DNA from: Haematobia irritans | Lineage: Eukaryota; Arthropoda; Insecta; Diptera; Muscidae | NCBI RefSeq assembly: GCF_050003625.1 | Contig: NC_134397.1 | Location: 273,724,070 to 273,788,069 of the forward strand | Length of the DNA: 64,000 nt | Direction: 5' to 3' | In this document: piece after piece, positions 1 to 11,639 of the stretch | How the letters are laid out: every line of letters begins with the position of its first letter | Numbering within the stretch: the first letter of the stretch is position 1 | The notes under the pieces: generated by a model | What the model was told of the DNA's origin: nothing | What the model saw: the letters and a program-made list of their open reading frames with translations, nothing else | The model's database searches: none | Made by a program: the position numbers and the translations under genes

Positions 1-80
1 GAATATATATACTTTATGGGGTCTTAGAGCAATATTTCGATGTGTTACAAACGGAATGACAAAGTTAATTGGGGGTATAG
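1..80 (+). mobile_element. DINE-A-like element, 3' tail fragment
   Basis: The first 80 bases match the tail of the element at 13185-15501, with the stretches CATCGAAATATTG-like, TTACAAACGGAATGAC and a degraded GGGGGTAT terminus. The element is cut by the window edge, so its full length is unknown. It is noncoding, and the orientation follows the complete copy. Confidence 0.75.
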
Positions 81-837
81 AACATTGACAGGAAAATTGA
101 ATACCGTTAAGGTGTTTCTTTTACGCTGAAAATACTCGTTGACTGATTGTAGATATCCGACTATAAGTTTTCTAAAAAAAAAAAATTTCATTGTCTTTAC
201 AAGTAAATAAAAAAAATATTTGATACAATATCACAACGCTTGTAATAAATTCGGGTTTATTTGCGCTCAAAGAAGGAACTTTACAACTAAGTGGAATGTC
301 GTTTGACTAAAATTTCTTCATTTACTTAATTAAACTGTGTTGTAAATACCCTACGGGAAATAGATCAACCCCAGGACCGGTACAGGGTTAGTCCTCGGTT
401 TGTATGGACCAGTCACAGTTCTGGTCCAAGCAGTCACTTTAACATGGGTTTGTCATTGGCTGGGAAAATTTACAATTTAGGACACAACTTTGACTCATCC
501 TAAAGGACATGTCCTGGAACAACTTAGTAGGACTACCCCATAGACAACTACTCATGAAACAGTCTGGGACAAATTTTTAGGGCCCTGTTTATATCCGTAT
601 AGCACCAGAAAGGGATATGTTGAACAATAAATAATTCTGATAGTTGTATTGTAGTAAAAATGTGGATTAAAAAAATAATATCGAGTGAGTATAAAAATCA
701 ATAAATTATATGACAATTAAAAATTGTGATAAACTGGAACACTAGTCCCATCCTGTTATGGGTCCATTAGTTTTTAAAAAAGTTACACTTTTGGAAGAAA
801 TATATGAAAAATAGAAAGAAATTTCGTTGAAATACAG
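81..837. other. AT-rich DNA without recognised genes
   Basis: No coding region is apparent. Positions 371-775 look like an old interspersed element, with repeated GGACC/GGTCC-type words and the phrase TTTAACATGGG, which recurs near 59888. Its ends could not be fixed. Confidence 0.4.
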
Positions 838-960
838 AAAACCGGTTAACCGATGGTCCAAACCCGGTTTTCGCGGTTAACCGAAATTTTAATTTTTTCA
901 TTATCCGGTTTGTGTAACTGAAACCGGTTAATCGGTTAACCGGTGTCGGTTTTGGACACC
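838..960. repeat. Cluster of CCGGTTAACCG palindromes
   Basis: Several copies of the self-complementary word CCGGTTAACCG, or close variants, lie within about 120 bp. They may belong to a small inverted-repeat element. AACCGGTT is also the known Grainyhead consensus, but a repeat origin is simpler. Confidence 0.5.
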
Positions 961-1379
961 CTAAATAGAAAAAAATAATTGTTGTTTTGAAAATTTCCAT
1001 TATTTTCGTCATATGTACCGCATGCTCGAAAAATTCAGATAAACCTCGAAAAATTCAGATAAATTAAAAAATATTGTGAAAAATCATCAAAAGATCTCCT
1101 TGTGAAGAGAAAATTTAGCTCATCTCTAGAAAATTAATTTTTGGCCCCAGAGGCTAGAGTTTCACCTTTATTTGTTTCAAATTTTGCACTTAGAGTACAA
1201 CTGATAGTATCGTCAAATATATCAAATTTGTTCAAAATCGGTTGAGATTTAGATTATCGTAAGCTTCCATATATATCTTACGCCCGATATAAATTCATAT
1301 GATCACCGGAGGCCAAAGTTTCGTTCCGAGTTATAAAAATAGATTAAAAGAACTTCCTGTGTACTTTAAATTGAAATAT

Positions 1380-1990
1380 CTTTGGAAGTAGAGGAGTGCG
1401 CGTGACACGAAATTGTCGTGACACGCATGATTAATGCGTGAATCACGAGAGTCCTGAACAAAATCTGAAGCAACTCTGGTGAATGTGCGTGAATGGGACT
1501 GAAACAAATATGTCGTGCGTGAGCGTGCGCGAGAATAAAATCGGTTCGTGAATGTGCGTGAATAGAATTTATGCAAAAACATGTTCACGAAAAAAATTAA
1601 GATTTAATTCTTAATTTAGCTGTCGAACTAAATTCTATTCATGAATTTTGTTACCTTTGCCCATTCCCGGTTGGAAAATGTCATGAGTCTCGTGCATTTG
1701 TCGTGAGTCACTTGAATTGTCGTGAATCGTGCGTGAGCGCGAGTCTTTAAAAATAGTTCGTGCGTGAGTACTGGTTTTCATTTCGTGAATATGCGTGAGT
1801 GGTTACTACACGTATTGTGCGTGACCGTGCGTGAATAAACTGTTTGCTTCGTGAATGTGCGTGAGTGTGAGTGAAAATTCACTCACGAAATTTCACTTAC
1901 TACACGTATTGTGCATGACCGTGCGTGAATAAACTGTTTGCTTCGTGAATGTGCGTGAGTGTGACTGAAATTTCACTCATGCGCACACCT
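1380..1990. repeat. CGTGAATGTGCGTGAGTG-type simple repeat region
   Basis: The words GTGCGTGA, CGTGAATG and TCGTGA recur dozens of times in about 600 bp. A unit of about 95 bp, starting TTACTACACGTATTGTGC, is duplicated head-to-tail near 1803 and 1898 with few changes. Short open frames across it are low-complexity by-products. Confidence 0.7.
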
Positions 1991-3008
1991 CTATTTGGGA
2001 GAACATTTTTGAAAGTGCTTTTAAAGTTGCACTTTTGGAACAACTTCAAATTTTTTGCTGGGTTCTTCGATAACAAAATTTTTATTAGCGCTATGTGTGC
2101 TAGGCGAATATGGTTTCAGCAAATCACCAATCATACTATTTTATTTTGCAAATATATACAACACAATATTTTGGTTCATATTATCATAATATAAAGACAA
2201 TTATTTGTGCCCATTTATAATAGTTCATCAAGTTCGCAGTTTGATTTTACTTTTTAAACTTGATCGAAATATTAATTTTGTAGTTATGGTGAATTGCAAC
2301 AGCTGTGTTTATATTTTCTTTCAATGTAGAACAATTTAGATTCATTCTTTGGCTCTATAATCTCCCATGGGCTTGTATAGTTGGTGACCAGCCTTCCCCC
2401 ATATTTATGTATAGGTGTGTGATGCAGAGTTTTTTTTCTGGGAGTGAGCCTTTCGGGTATCAATAGCAAATAACGATAGGATATAACATGGTGTAATTGA
2501 GGATGATTACAGAACAGGGTAAATGAGAAGTCTAATCCTCTTTATTTAATTAGACATATTACACATTGTCTCTGTATCTCATTTTTTTTTTTAATTCACA
2601 TAAGCTTTGCAGTTTTTCTCTATTGGCATTATACTGATTTTTTATCTAAGATTATTGTAACGAGTGTACTAATACCTTGATTTATTGTGAAGTATTAAAT
2701 AATGCGGTTTTTATTGCAAATAGATTCGATGTAGCTTTAAAATGATTTAAAAATAAATAGTTTTTTTTTCTTGAGACCAAAAAGAACGGATCCGAAATTT
2801 TGGAATTTGGTTTTATTGGCATTTGGATTTTTTATTGGTCGTATAATATAAAACGTTACACTTTTAGTATTTGGGCTATCTGAAATTCCAATAGTGGGAA
2901 AATGTGTCACATTACAAGTGCGAAGTTGAATGTTATTAGGTAGACATAAACTCAAAAACAATAGGAGAAAGAGATGTAAATTAAAAACTGTGAGAAGAAA
3001 TAATTGCA
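1991..3008. other. AT-rich intergenic DNA, nothing recognised
   Basis: Only short open frames without protein-like composition are present. I see no RNA gene or transposon terminus here. Confidence 0.4.
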
Positions 3009-3066
3009 AAACAAGTATATACGGCCGAAAGTTTGGCTTAGCCGAATTTGATATTCCCTCCAACAT
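3009..3066 (+). mobile_element. DINE-A-like element, isolated 5' end
   Basis: The segment has AACAAGTATATACGGCCG followed by a GGC/GCC hairpin and a CCCTCCA box. This is the same start as the complete copies at 13185, 52049 and 60650. Nothing of the tandem core follows, so it is a truncated end. Confidence 0.7.
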
Positions 3067-3706
3067 AAATTACGTCCAAAATTCTACTAAGGACTAGGTT
3101 CTGGTGACAGATGTCGATGACAAGGTATAGTTTTATTTCTTAAGTCAGATTAAATACCTAGAGAACTAAGATTCTTGAGGGAAGGTTTTTAAAATAGTGC
3201 CTTTCTGTAAAAAAATCCGTCGATGATAATGAAATCAAAAATCTGTCGATGTATTAAGTTCTCCAAAGCATCCTGTCGAATGAAAAATCTTGAATCAACC
3301 CCCTCCATTCCAGTTTTAGATGATTTTACGCCCATTAAGGACTTCGGTGTGTCAAACTTGAAAACTCATGCAAGGGAAAATGGATTTGAAAAGTTACAAG
3401 AATTCTACGCAAATAAGGTTTAAATTTGATACGTGCCGCTTAGCAAACAAGGTTTAAATTTGATACGTGCATTTTCTCATAAGGGAATATCCAACATCTT
3501 GCCCACCTCATTAGTTCAAGGAAAGATGTTTGATGACTCGAGACCAGAGATGGTCTGTCGTAAACGGTAAGTTATTTGACATACATTTAAGACATATTTT
3601 ACAATATGTCAAAAACGTCGTAAACCTCCGTAAAATAATTAGTTCTTTTTTGTAATATTGGAATTTGTATAGTATAAGTTTTTTAATTCATACTTTATTC
3701 CAATTT
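3067..3706. other. Spacer with an unassigned 66-codon open frame
   Basis: An open frame at 3223-3423 (+) has fairly protein-like composition, with an acidic and aromatic C-terminal part ending YANKV. I recognise no family, see no clear promoter, and cannot tell an exon remnant from chance. A phrase beginning AAGGTTTAAATTTGATACGT is duplicated right after its stop (3416-3468). Confidence 0.3.
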
Positions 3707-4939
3707 TTATACCCTTCACCACTACTATGGTACAGGGTATAATAAGTTTGTGCATTTGTATGTAACGCCAAGAAAGAGTAATCATAGACCAACCTTTTAG
3801 TATACGGATCGGCTTAGAATTAAATTCTGAGTCGATTGAGCGATGTCCGTCTGTCTGTCTGTCCGTCTGTCTGTCCGTCTGTCTGTCTGTCTGTCTGTCT
3901 GTTGATGTATTTTTGTGTGCAAAGTACAGCTCGCAGTTTTAGCCCGATTGTCCTAAAATTTGCTATAGGATCCTGTTTCGGCTCAAAGACGATCCCTATT
4001 GATTTTGGAAAAAATCGGTTCAGATTTAGATATAGCTGCCATATATATTTTTCACCGATCTGGTCATAATTGGCGTGTATATCAACCGATCTTCCTCAAA
4101 TTCCGTACATCCGAATATTTTATGAGTCTCGAAAAACTTGCAAAATGTCAGCCAAATCGGTTCAGATTTAGATATAGCTCCCATATATAGCTTTCGCCCG
4201 ATTTACACTCATTTGCCCACAGAGGCCAATTTTTTGCTCCGATTTAGTTGAAATTTTGCATAGGGAGTAGAATTAGCGTTGTAACTATGCGTGCCAAATT
4301 TGCTTGAAATCGGTTCAAATTTGGATATATCTCCCATATAAAGCTTTCGCCCGATTTACACTCATATGACAACAGAGGCCAATTTTTAACTCTGATTTAG
4401 TTGAAATTTTGCATAGGGATTATAATTAGCATTGTAGCTATACGTGCCAAATTTGGTTGAAATCGGTTCAGATTTAGATATAGCTCCCATATATATGTTT
4501 TTCTGATTTTGACAAAAATGGTCAAAATACCAACATTTTCCTTGTAAAATCGCCACTGCTTAGTCGAAAAGTTGTAAAAATGACTCTAATTTTCCTAAAC
4601 TTCTAATACATATATATCGAGCGATAAATCATAAATAAACTTTTTCGAAGTTTCCTTAAAATTGCTTCAGATTTAAACGTTTCCCATATTTTTTTACTAA
4701 CATTGTGTTCCACCCTAGTGCATTAGCCGACTTAAATTTTGAGTCTATAGATTTTGTAGAAGTCTATCAAATTCTTCCAGATCGAGTGATATTTAAATGT
4801 ATGTATTTGGGACAAACCTTTATATATAGCCCCCAACACATTTGACCGATGTGATATGGTATCGAAAATTTAGATCTACAAAGTGGTGCTGGGTATAATA
4901 TAGTCGGCCCCGCCCGACTTTAGTCTTTCCTTACCGGTT
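3707..4939 (-). mobile_element. DINE-B-like (Helitron-like) element
   Basis: On the minus strand it begins with a degraded TAAGGAAAGACTAAAG terminus and the GTCGGGCGGGGCCGAC hairpin. It continues through central repeats with the word ATTTAGATATAGCTCCCATA. It ends in a hairpin, ATACCCT...AGGGTAT. A GTCT/GTCC microsatellite lies at about 3844-3902. The family is noncoding; the Helitron/DINE assignment is inferred from the tail box (GAGTCGAT.GCGATGTCCGTC) and the terminal hairpins. Confidence 0.75.
3844..3902. repeat. (GTCT)n/(GTCC)n microsatellite
   Basis: About 60 bp of imperfect GTCT/GTCC tetramers lie in the DINE-B tail. The same tail position carries GGAC/GACA tetramers in other copies (10956-10997, 15338-15366, 52999-53028). 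Confidence 0.9.
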
Positions 4940-5153
4940 GTATTTACGATTGCCACTTCCTTATAGAAAATAGTAAGTAAATGGTAACATCGGCTAGAAT
5001 CGATTATATTGAACCATGCAAAGGCCAGTTTGATTTCACATAATCACCCTGTTCCACAAACATTTCTTTTAAAGTGCATCCCGGAATCCCCCATCGATGT
5101 TTTCCACTTCCGATGCAGTTCTTTTGAGAAAGTCTTGCAAATTACCATAATTT

Positions 5154-6908
5154 GTATACCCTCCACCATAGGATGAGGGGGTATATTAACTTTGTCATTC
5201 CGTTTGTAACACATCGAAATATTGCTCTAAGACCCCATAAAGTATATATATTCTGGGTCGTGGTGAAATTCTGAGTCGATCTAAGCATGTTCGTCCGTCC
5301 GTCTGTTGAAATAACGCTAACTTCCGAACGAAACAAGCTATCGACTTGAAACTTGGCACAAGTAGTTGTTATTGATGTAGGTCGGATGGTATTGCAAATG
5401 GACCATATCGGTCCACTTTTACGTATAGCCCCCATACAAACGGGGGCTTTGCGGAGCCTCAAAGAGAAGCAAATTTCATCCGATCTTGCTGAAATTTGGT
5501 ACATGGTGTTAGTATATGGTCTCTAACAACCATGCAAAAATTGGTCCACATCGGTCCATAATTATATATAGCCCCCATATAAACCGATCCCCAGATTTGG
5601 CTTGCCGTGCCTCTAAGAGAAGCAAATTTCATCCGATCCGGCTGAAATTTGGTACATGGTTTTGGTATATGGTCTCTAACAACCATGCAAAAATTGGTCC
5701 ATATCGGTCCATAATTATATATAGACCCCATATATACCGATCTCCAGATTTGCCTTGCGAAGCCTCTAAAAGAAGCAAATCTCATCCTATCTTGCTGAAA
5801 TTTGGTACATGGTGTTAGTATATGGTCTCTAACAACCATGCAAAAATTGGTCCACATCGGTCCATAATTATATATAGCCCCCATATAAACCGATCCCCAG
5901 ATTTGGCTTGCTGTGCCTCTAAGAGAAGCAAATTTCATCCGATCCGGCTGAAATTTGGTACATGGTTTTGGTATATGGTCTCTAACAACCATGCAAAAAT
6001 TGGTCCACATCAGTCTATAATTATATATAGTCCCCATATAAACCGATCCCCAGATTTGGCTTGCGGAGCCTCTAAGAGAAGCAAATTTCATCCCATCCGG
6101 CTGAAATTTGGTACATGGTGTAATTATATGGTCTCTAATAACCATGCAAAAATTGGTGCACATCGGCTTGCGGAGCATCTAAGAGAAGCAATTTTCATCC
6201 GATCCGGCTGAAATTTGGTACATGGCGTAAATATATGGTCTCTAACAACTATGCAAAAATTGGTCCGCATCGGTCCATAATTATATATCGCCCCCATATA
6301 AACCGATCTCCAGATTTGACCTCCGGATACTCATGGATGAGAAAAATTCATCCGATTCGGTTGAAATTTGGTACGTGGTGTTAGTATATGGTCTCTAACA
6401 ATCATGCAAAAATTGCTCAATAGCGGTTTCAATTATATATAACCCCCATTTAAACCGATCCCCAGATTTGAGCTCCGGAGCTCTTGCGCTGGTATATGGC
6501 CGCTAACAACCATGCCAAAATTGGTCCATATCAGTCTATAGTTATATATAGCCGATCCGAAAAATAATCTGCCAAAATTTTATTTCTATAGAAAATTTTG
6601 TCAAAATTTTATTACTATAGAAATTTTTGTGAAAATTTTATTACTATAAAAAATTTTGTCAAGATTTTATTTCTATAGAAATTTTTGTCAAAATTTTATT
6701 TCCATAAAAAATTTTGTCAAAATTTTATTTGTATATTGAGAAGACGATGTTAAGAAATTTTAAGATACTTTGCCATCGACAAGTGTTACCGCAACCCAAG
6801 TAATTCGATTGTGGATGACAGTCTTTCGTAGAAGTTTCTTGGCAATCGTTGGTGGAGGGTACATAAGATTCGGCCAGATCGAACTTACGGTCGTATATAC
6901 ATGTTTTT
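5154..6908 (-). mobile_element. DINE-A-like element with 153-bp central repeats
   Basis: Reverse copy of the family seen complete at 13185-15501. The tail hairpin (TATACCCTCCACCATAGGAT...) is at the left and the degraded GTATATACGACCG start at the right. About seven diverged 153-bp units fill 5440-6540. The unit is a multiple of three, so a 239-codon open frame (5459-6178, minus) runs through it; I treat that as a property of the repeat. Block 6560-6735 is a 29-bp minisatellite. Confidence 0.8.
6560..6735. repeat. 29-bp minisatellite (ATTTCTATAGAAAATTTTGTC)n-type
   Basis: About six imperfect units are built from TTTTGTCAAAA, TTTTATTTC and TATAGAAAA. The same unit recurs at seven other places in this window, inside unrelated transposons. 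Confidence 0.85.
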
Positions 6909-8262
6909 TTATACCCTGACCCACACTGTGGAACAGGGTATTATAAGTTAGTGCATATGTTTGCAACACCCAGAAGGAGACGAGATAGACACATGGTGTC
7001 TTTGGTAAATATGCTCAGGGTGGGCTCTTGAGTCGATATAGCGATGTCCGACTGTCCGTGAACACATTTTTGTAATCAAAGTCTAGGTCGCAGTTTTAGT
7101 CCAATCGACTTCAAATTTGGCACAACTATGTGTTTTGGCTCAAAATAGATCCCTATTGATTTTGGAAGAAATCGGTTCAGATTTAGATATAGCTCCCATA
7201 TATATTTATATCTCGCCCGATATAGACTTATATGGCCCCAGAAGCAAGAGTTTTACCCTAATTTGCTTAAAATTTTGCACAAGAAGAACAATTAGTACTA
7301 TAGTCAAGTGTGCCAAATTTAATTGAAATCGGTTCAGATTTAGATATAGCTCCCATATATATCTTTCGCCCGATATGTACTAATACGGTCCCAGAAGCCA
7401 GAGTTTTACCCCAATTTGGTTGAAATTTTGCAAAGGGAGTAGAATTAGCATTGTAGCTATGCGTGCCAAATTTGGTTGAAATCGTTCCAGATTTGGACAT
7501 AGCTCTCAAATATAGCTTTCGCCCGATTTACACCCATATGACCACAGAGGCCAATTTTTTGTTCCGTTTTAGTTGAAATTTTGCACAGGGAGTAGAATTA
7601 GAATTGTAGATATGCGTGCCAAATTTGGTTGATATCAGCTCAGATTTAGATATAGCTCCAATATATAACTTTCGGCCGATTTACACTCATATGACCACAG
7701 AGGCCAATTTTTGATCCGATTTAGTTGAAATTTTGCACAGGGAGTAGAATTAGCATTGTTGCTATGCGTGCCAAATTTGGTTGAAATCGGTTCAGATTTA
7801 GATATAGCTCCCATATATATGCTTTTCTGATTTCGACAAAAATGGTCAAAATACCAACATTTTCCTTGTAAAATCGCCACTGCTTTGTCGAAAAGTTGTA
7901 AAAATGACTCTAATTTTCCAAAACTTCTAATACATATATATCGAGCGATAAATCATAAATAAACTTTTTCGAAGTTTCCTTAAAATTGCTTCAGATTTAA
8001 ACGTTTCCCATATTTTTTTACTAACATTGTGTTCCACCCTAGTGCATTAGCCGACTTAAATTTTGAGTCTATAGATTTTGTAGAAGTCTATCAAATTCTT
8101 CCAGATCGAGTGATATTTAAATGTATGTATTTGGGACAAACCTTTATATATAGCCCCCAACACATTTGACCGATGTGATATGGTATCGAAAATTTAGATC
8201 TACAAAGTGGTGCAGGGTATAATATAGTCGGCCCCGCCCGACTTTAGTCTTTCCTTACTGGT
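6909..8262 (-). mobile_element. DINE-B-like element
   Basis: Starts right after the DINE-A end with the tail hairpin (ATACCCTG...CAGGGTAT) and finishes with the rc of AAGGAAAGACTAAAGTCGGG. It has four to five central units of about 153 bp carrying the word CGGTTCAGATTTAGATATAG. The head-to-head junction with the DINE-A copy leaves almost no spacer. Confidence 0.8.
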
Positions 8263-8480
8263 TTTTTACTAACATTGTGTTCCACCCTAGTGCATTAGCC
8301 GACTTAAATTTTGAGTCTATAAATTTTGTAGAAGTCTATCAAATTCTTCCAGATCGAGTGATATTTAAATGTATGTATTTGGGACAAACCTTTATATATG
8401 GTATCGAAAATTTAGATCTACAAAGTGGTGCAGGGTATAATATAGTCGGCCCGCCCGACTTTAAACTTTTCTTACTTGTT
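8263..8480 (-). mobile_element. Partial duplicate of the DINE-B 5' end
   Basis: Repeats about 8019-8262 in direct orientation, from 'TTTTTTACTAACATTG' to the GGCCCGCCCGAC hairpin, with an internal deletion and a few changes. It is a tandem end duplication or a second truncated insertion. Confidence 0.75.
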
Positions 8481-9995
8481 TTTTTTTTTTGGATTTTTAT
8501 TGTAATAAATATATTTATAAAAAATATGCCGGAAATATCAAAATAAAAACGATGTATAACATAAACAACTAATTTTGTGGAAACATCTTTGATAAAAAAA
8601 TGCTAGTGAGATTTGAAGTATTCTGTATTTGTTCATTCATAATAATAAAGAAAAACTTAGGACCCCTGTGGAAGCGAAGAAGTTTTTAAATTTGTAAAAG
8701 TTAGATATAAGAAAATAAAATAAAACAAAAAATGATGATAAAAATAAAAAGTGAAATTGGAAAAAAATAGTTTTTAGGTTTTTTTAAAGTTCTTCATCCA
8801 AATGAACTTCCAAAGCACAATTTATAGAGCAATGGGTTTTCGCTATTTTTGCTGGAGTATGTTTGCGTTAAAATACTGAGCCCCAAACACCGGACCATAT
8901 AAAGCAGAGATTTTTTGTCTTTTTTCACAGTAACGTCACATAAAATTCAAGCGACTTCCTGATAAATCTTATGAGGAGTACATTTGCAAATAAATTGAAT
9001 TGAGTCGGATAAAAATAGCTGTAATTAAATCAAGTAAACAAATAAAATTTAAATTATGTTAAATTAAATTTTAATTAATATTAAAATATTGTTAAATGAA
9101 ATTGGAATAAAATTTGTTTTTCAAAATAGTGCATCTACTGTTCATCATATAATGTGTAGAACAAAAGCCCACACTTTTCCACTATTTATCAGATTCGCAG
9201 CAATACGAAAGCTTAAGGTGTTGTAGTTGTTTGTTTTTTTTTTTTTTGTTCTTTTGTTTTGCAGGAATTTTTGCATTCTGCTTTCATTACTATGTAGCAA
9301 TTTTGCAACGCAATCAACAGATACTCTGTTGTCCATGACAATTTTTATTTGTTCTGACAACAGACATTGCAGCACCATTAAAGAAAATTGTTTTTCCCAG
9401 AAATCGCTGGTCATGCAGTGGCATTTTTCTTCTTAGTTTCGATTGCTTTTGAAGAAGGAATGCAAGTCTACTACGACAAAATACGAAAAAAAGCGATACC
9501 AAAGAAAAAATTGCCTAAGTTTTCTCTCAGATTATAGCATTCCATTGGAAAATTATTCCGTGAATTGATTTTTAAGCCCATAACATCATTTAAACGACAA
9601 CGGCATGATAATTTGCGCTATATTGCAGCGATTGTTGAAATCATCGTAACAAACAAGAGAGAAAAGTCGATAGTACGAAAAACACGACCATATAAGACCT
9701 TGCAAGAATGTCCTGTCTACTTTTCTTTAGTGCAAATATACAGTAAGAAAAAAGCTCGGATCTCACGTTTTAAATTAAGTTATAAAATATATATATATAT
9801 ATATATATGTCCTTCATAGTTTTCATATCGTTTCATAATTTATTTCATATTGGTGTAAAACTTTTGTTGCTCACTGTATATGTGTATTTATATGAATTTA
9901 GCTTGAAAACCTTTTTTATTAGTAACTTCAACATTTATTATCATACTTCATTGTGGTTTTAAATTTTAAATAAAAATAAATAAAATTTTAAATAA
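8481..9995. other. AT-rich DNA, no gene recognised
   Basis: A (TA)n stretch lies near 9784-9807 and a poly-T run near 9233-9247. Open frames of 60-90 codons occur, some overlapping on opposite strands around 9227-9502. None shows a motif. Confidence 0.4.
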
Positions 9996-11133
9996 AAACA
10001 AGTAAGGAAAGTCTAAAGTCGGGCGGGGCCGACTATATTATACCCTGCACCACTTTGTAGATCTAAATTTTCGATACCATATCATATCCGTCCCAAATAC
10101 ATTTGTCCCAAATACATACATTTAAAAGTCACTCGATTTGATAGACTTTTAAAAAATCTATAGACTCAAAATTTAAGTTGGCTAATGCACTAGGGTGGAA
10201 CACAATTTTAGTAAAAAAATATGGGAAACATTTAAATCTGAAGCAATTTTAAGGAAACTTCGAAAAAGCAAATTCAACTCCCTGTGCAAATTTTCAACTA
10301 AATCGGAGCAAAAAATTAGCCTCTGTGGTCATATGAGTGTAAATCGGGCGAAAGCTATATATGGGAGCTATATCTAAATCTGAACCGATTTCAACAAAAT
10401 TTGGCACGCATAGCTATAATGCTAATGTTACTGCCTGTGCAAAATTTCAACCAAATTGGGGTAAAACTCTGGCTTCTGGGACCGTATTAGTCCATATCGG
10501 GCGAAAGATATATATGGGAGCTATATCTAAATCTGAACCGATTTCAATAAAATTTGGCACACTTGACTATACTACTAATTGTACTCTTTTTGCAAAATTT
10601 CAACCAAATTCCGCCAACAATCTGGCTTCTGGGGCCATATTAGTCCATATAGGGCGAAAGATATATATGGGAACTATATCTAAATCTGAACCGATTTCAA
10701 TCAAATTTTGCACACTTGACTATACGACTAAGTGTCATGTTAAATTGCAAGCAAATCGGTATAAAACTCTGGCTGCTGGGTCCATATTAGTGCATATCGG
10801 GCGAAAGATATATATGGGAGCTATATCTAAATCTGAACCGATTTCTTCCAAAATCAATAGGGTTCTATTCTGACCCAAATTAGGAACATGTGCCAAATTT
10901 GAAGGCGATTTGACTTAAATTGCGACCTAGACTTTGATCACAAGAATGTGTTCACAGACAGACGGACGGGCGGACGGACAGACGGACAGACGGACATGGT
11001 TATATCGACTCAGGGACCCACCCTGAGCATTAATGCCAAAGACACCATGTGTCCATCTCGTCTCCTTCTGGGTGTTGCAAACATATGCACTAACTTATAA
11101 TACCCTGTTCCACAGTGTGGCGCAGGGTATAAT
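9996..11133 (+). mobile_element. DINE-B-like element, complete copy
   Basis: Both ends are clear: AACAAGTAAGGAAAGTCTAA with the GTCGGGCGGGGCCGAC hairpin at the left, and ATACCCTG TTCCACAGTGTGG CGCAGGGTAT at the right. The core has three to four 153-bp units; translated, each gives a 51-residue repeat containing YMGAISKSEPIS. The tail has a (GGAC)n tract and TTATATCGACTCAGG, the complement of the box seen in Drosophila DINE-1. Confidence 0.82.
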
Positions 11134-11639
11134 AAATAAAATAACTTTGAATGGTAAATTATTATTTAACTGACCTAGAATATATAAAATATGTAGATGT
11201 AAATTATTACAAATTATATCAGCTCTTATCAGAAATGTATGTATGTATGTGGTCGGAAACAGTGTTACCCTTGTGCGACTTTAGTGGAAAATTCGACACT
11301 TTTTAAAGCGTTGATACTTTTGTGTCATTATTATGTTGTCCCACTAACACCCTATTTTTTCATTTTTGTGCCACCAATTGTTGTGGTACCTGTTAATTAA
11401 TTTATTTTTCACTGCCATATTATTTCCTAAAAATCTAATGCAAAATATGAATGTGTTCTGTACCTTAAGCTCGTCCAAGCGCAGAAATTTAGAGCCTGAA
11501 AGTATACAATGAAAATATTGTGTCAAGCTACTCCACTGAGATATTACTTTCAAGAAGAGGTTTTTGGATGAAATAAATGTTAAATAATTTTTGTAATCTT
11601 TTATAGAATAGAATTTGCAACAAAAAAAAAAGTGTGAAA
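11134..11639. other. Spacer, nothing recognised
   Basis: AT-rich DNA with a short (ATGT)n tract near 11236-11250. No gene or transposon end was identified. Confidence 0.4.

Noticed and set aside
5459..6178. 239-codon minus-strand frame with 51-residue repeats
   Set aside because: It is a reading of 153-bp tandem DNA that is open in several frames on both strands. No start context, no transcript evidence.
6560..6735. CRISPR-like regular spacing of a 29-bp unit
   Set aside because: The units are contiguous with no unique spacers, and the host is a eukaryote. It is a minisatellite.
10361..10873. 170-codon frame with YMGAISKSEPI repeats
   Set aside because: Same cause in DINE-B. The shared phrase among families is reported as a DNA-level finding, not as a protein.
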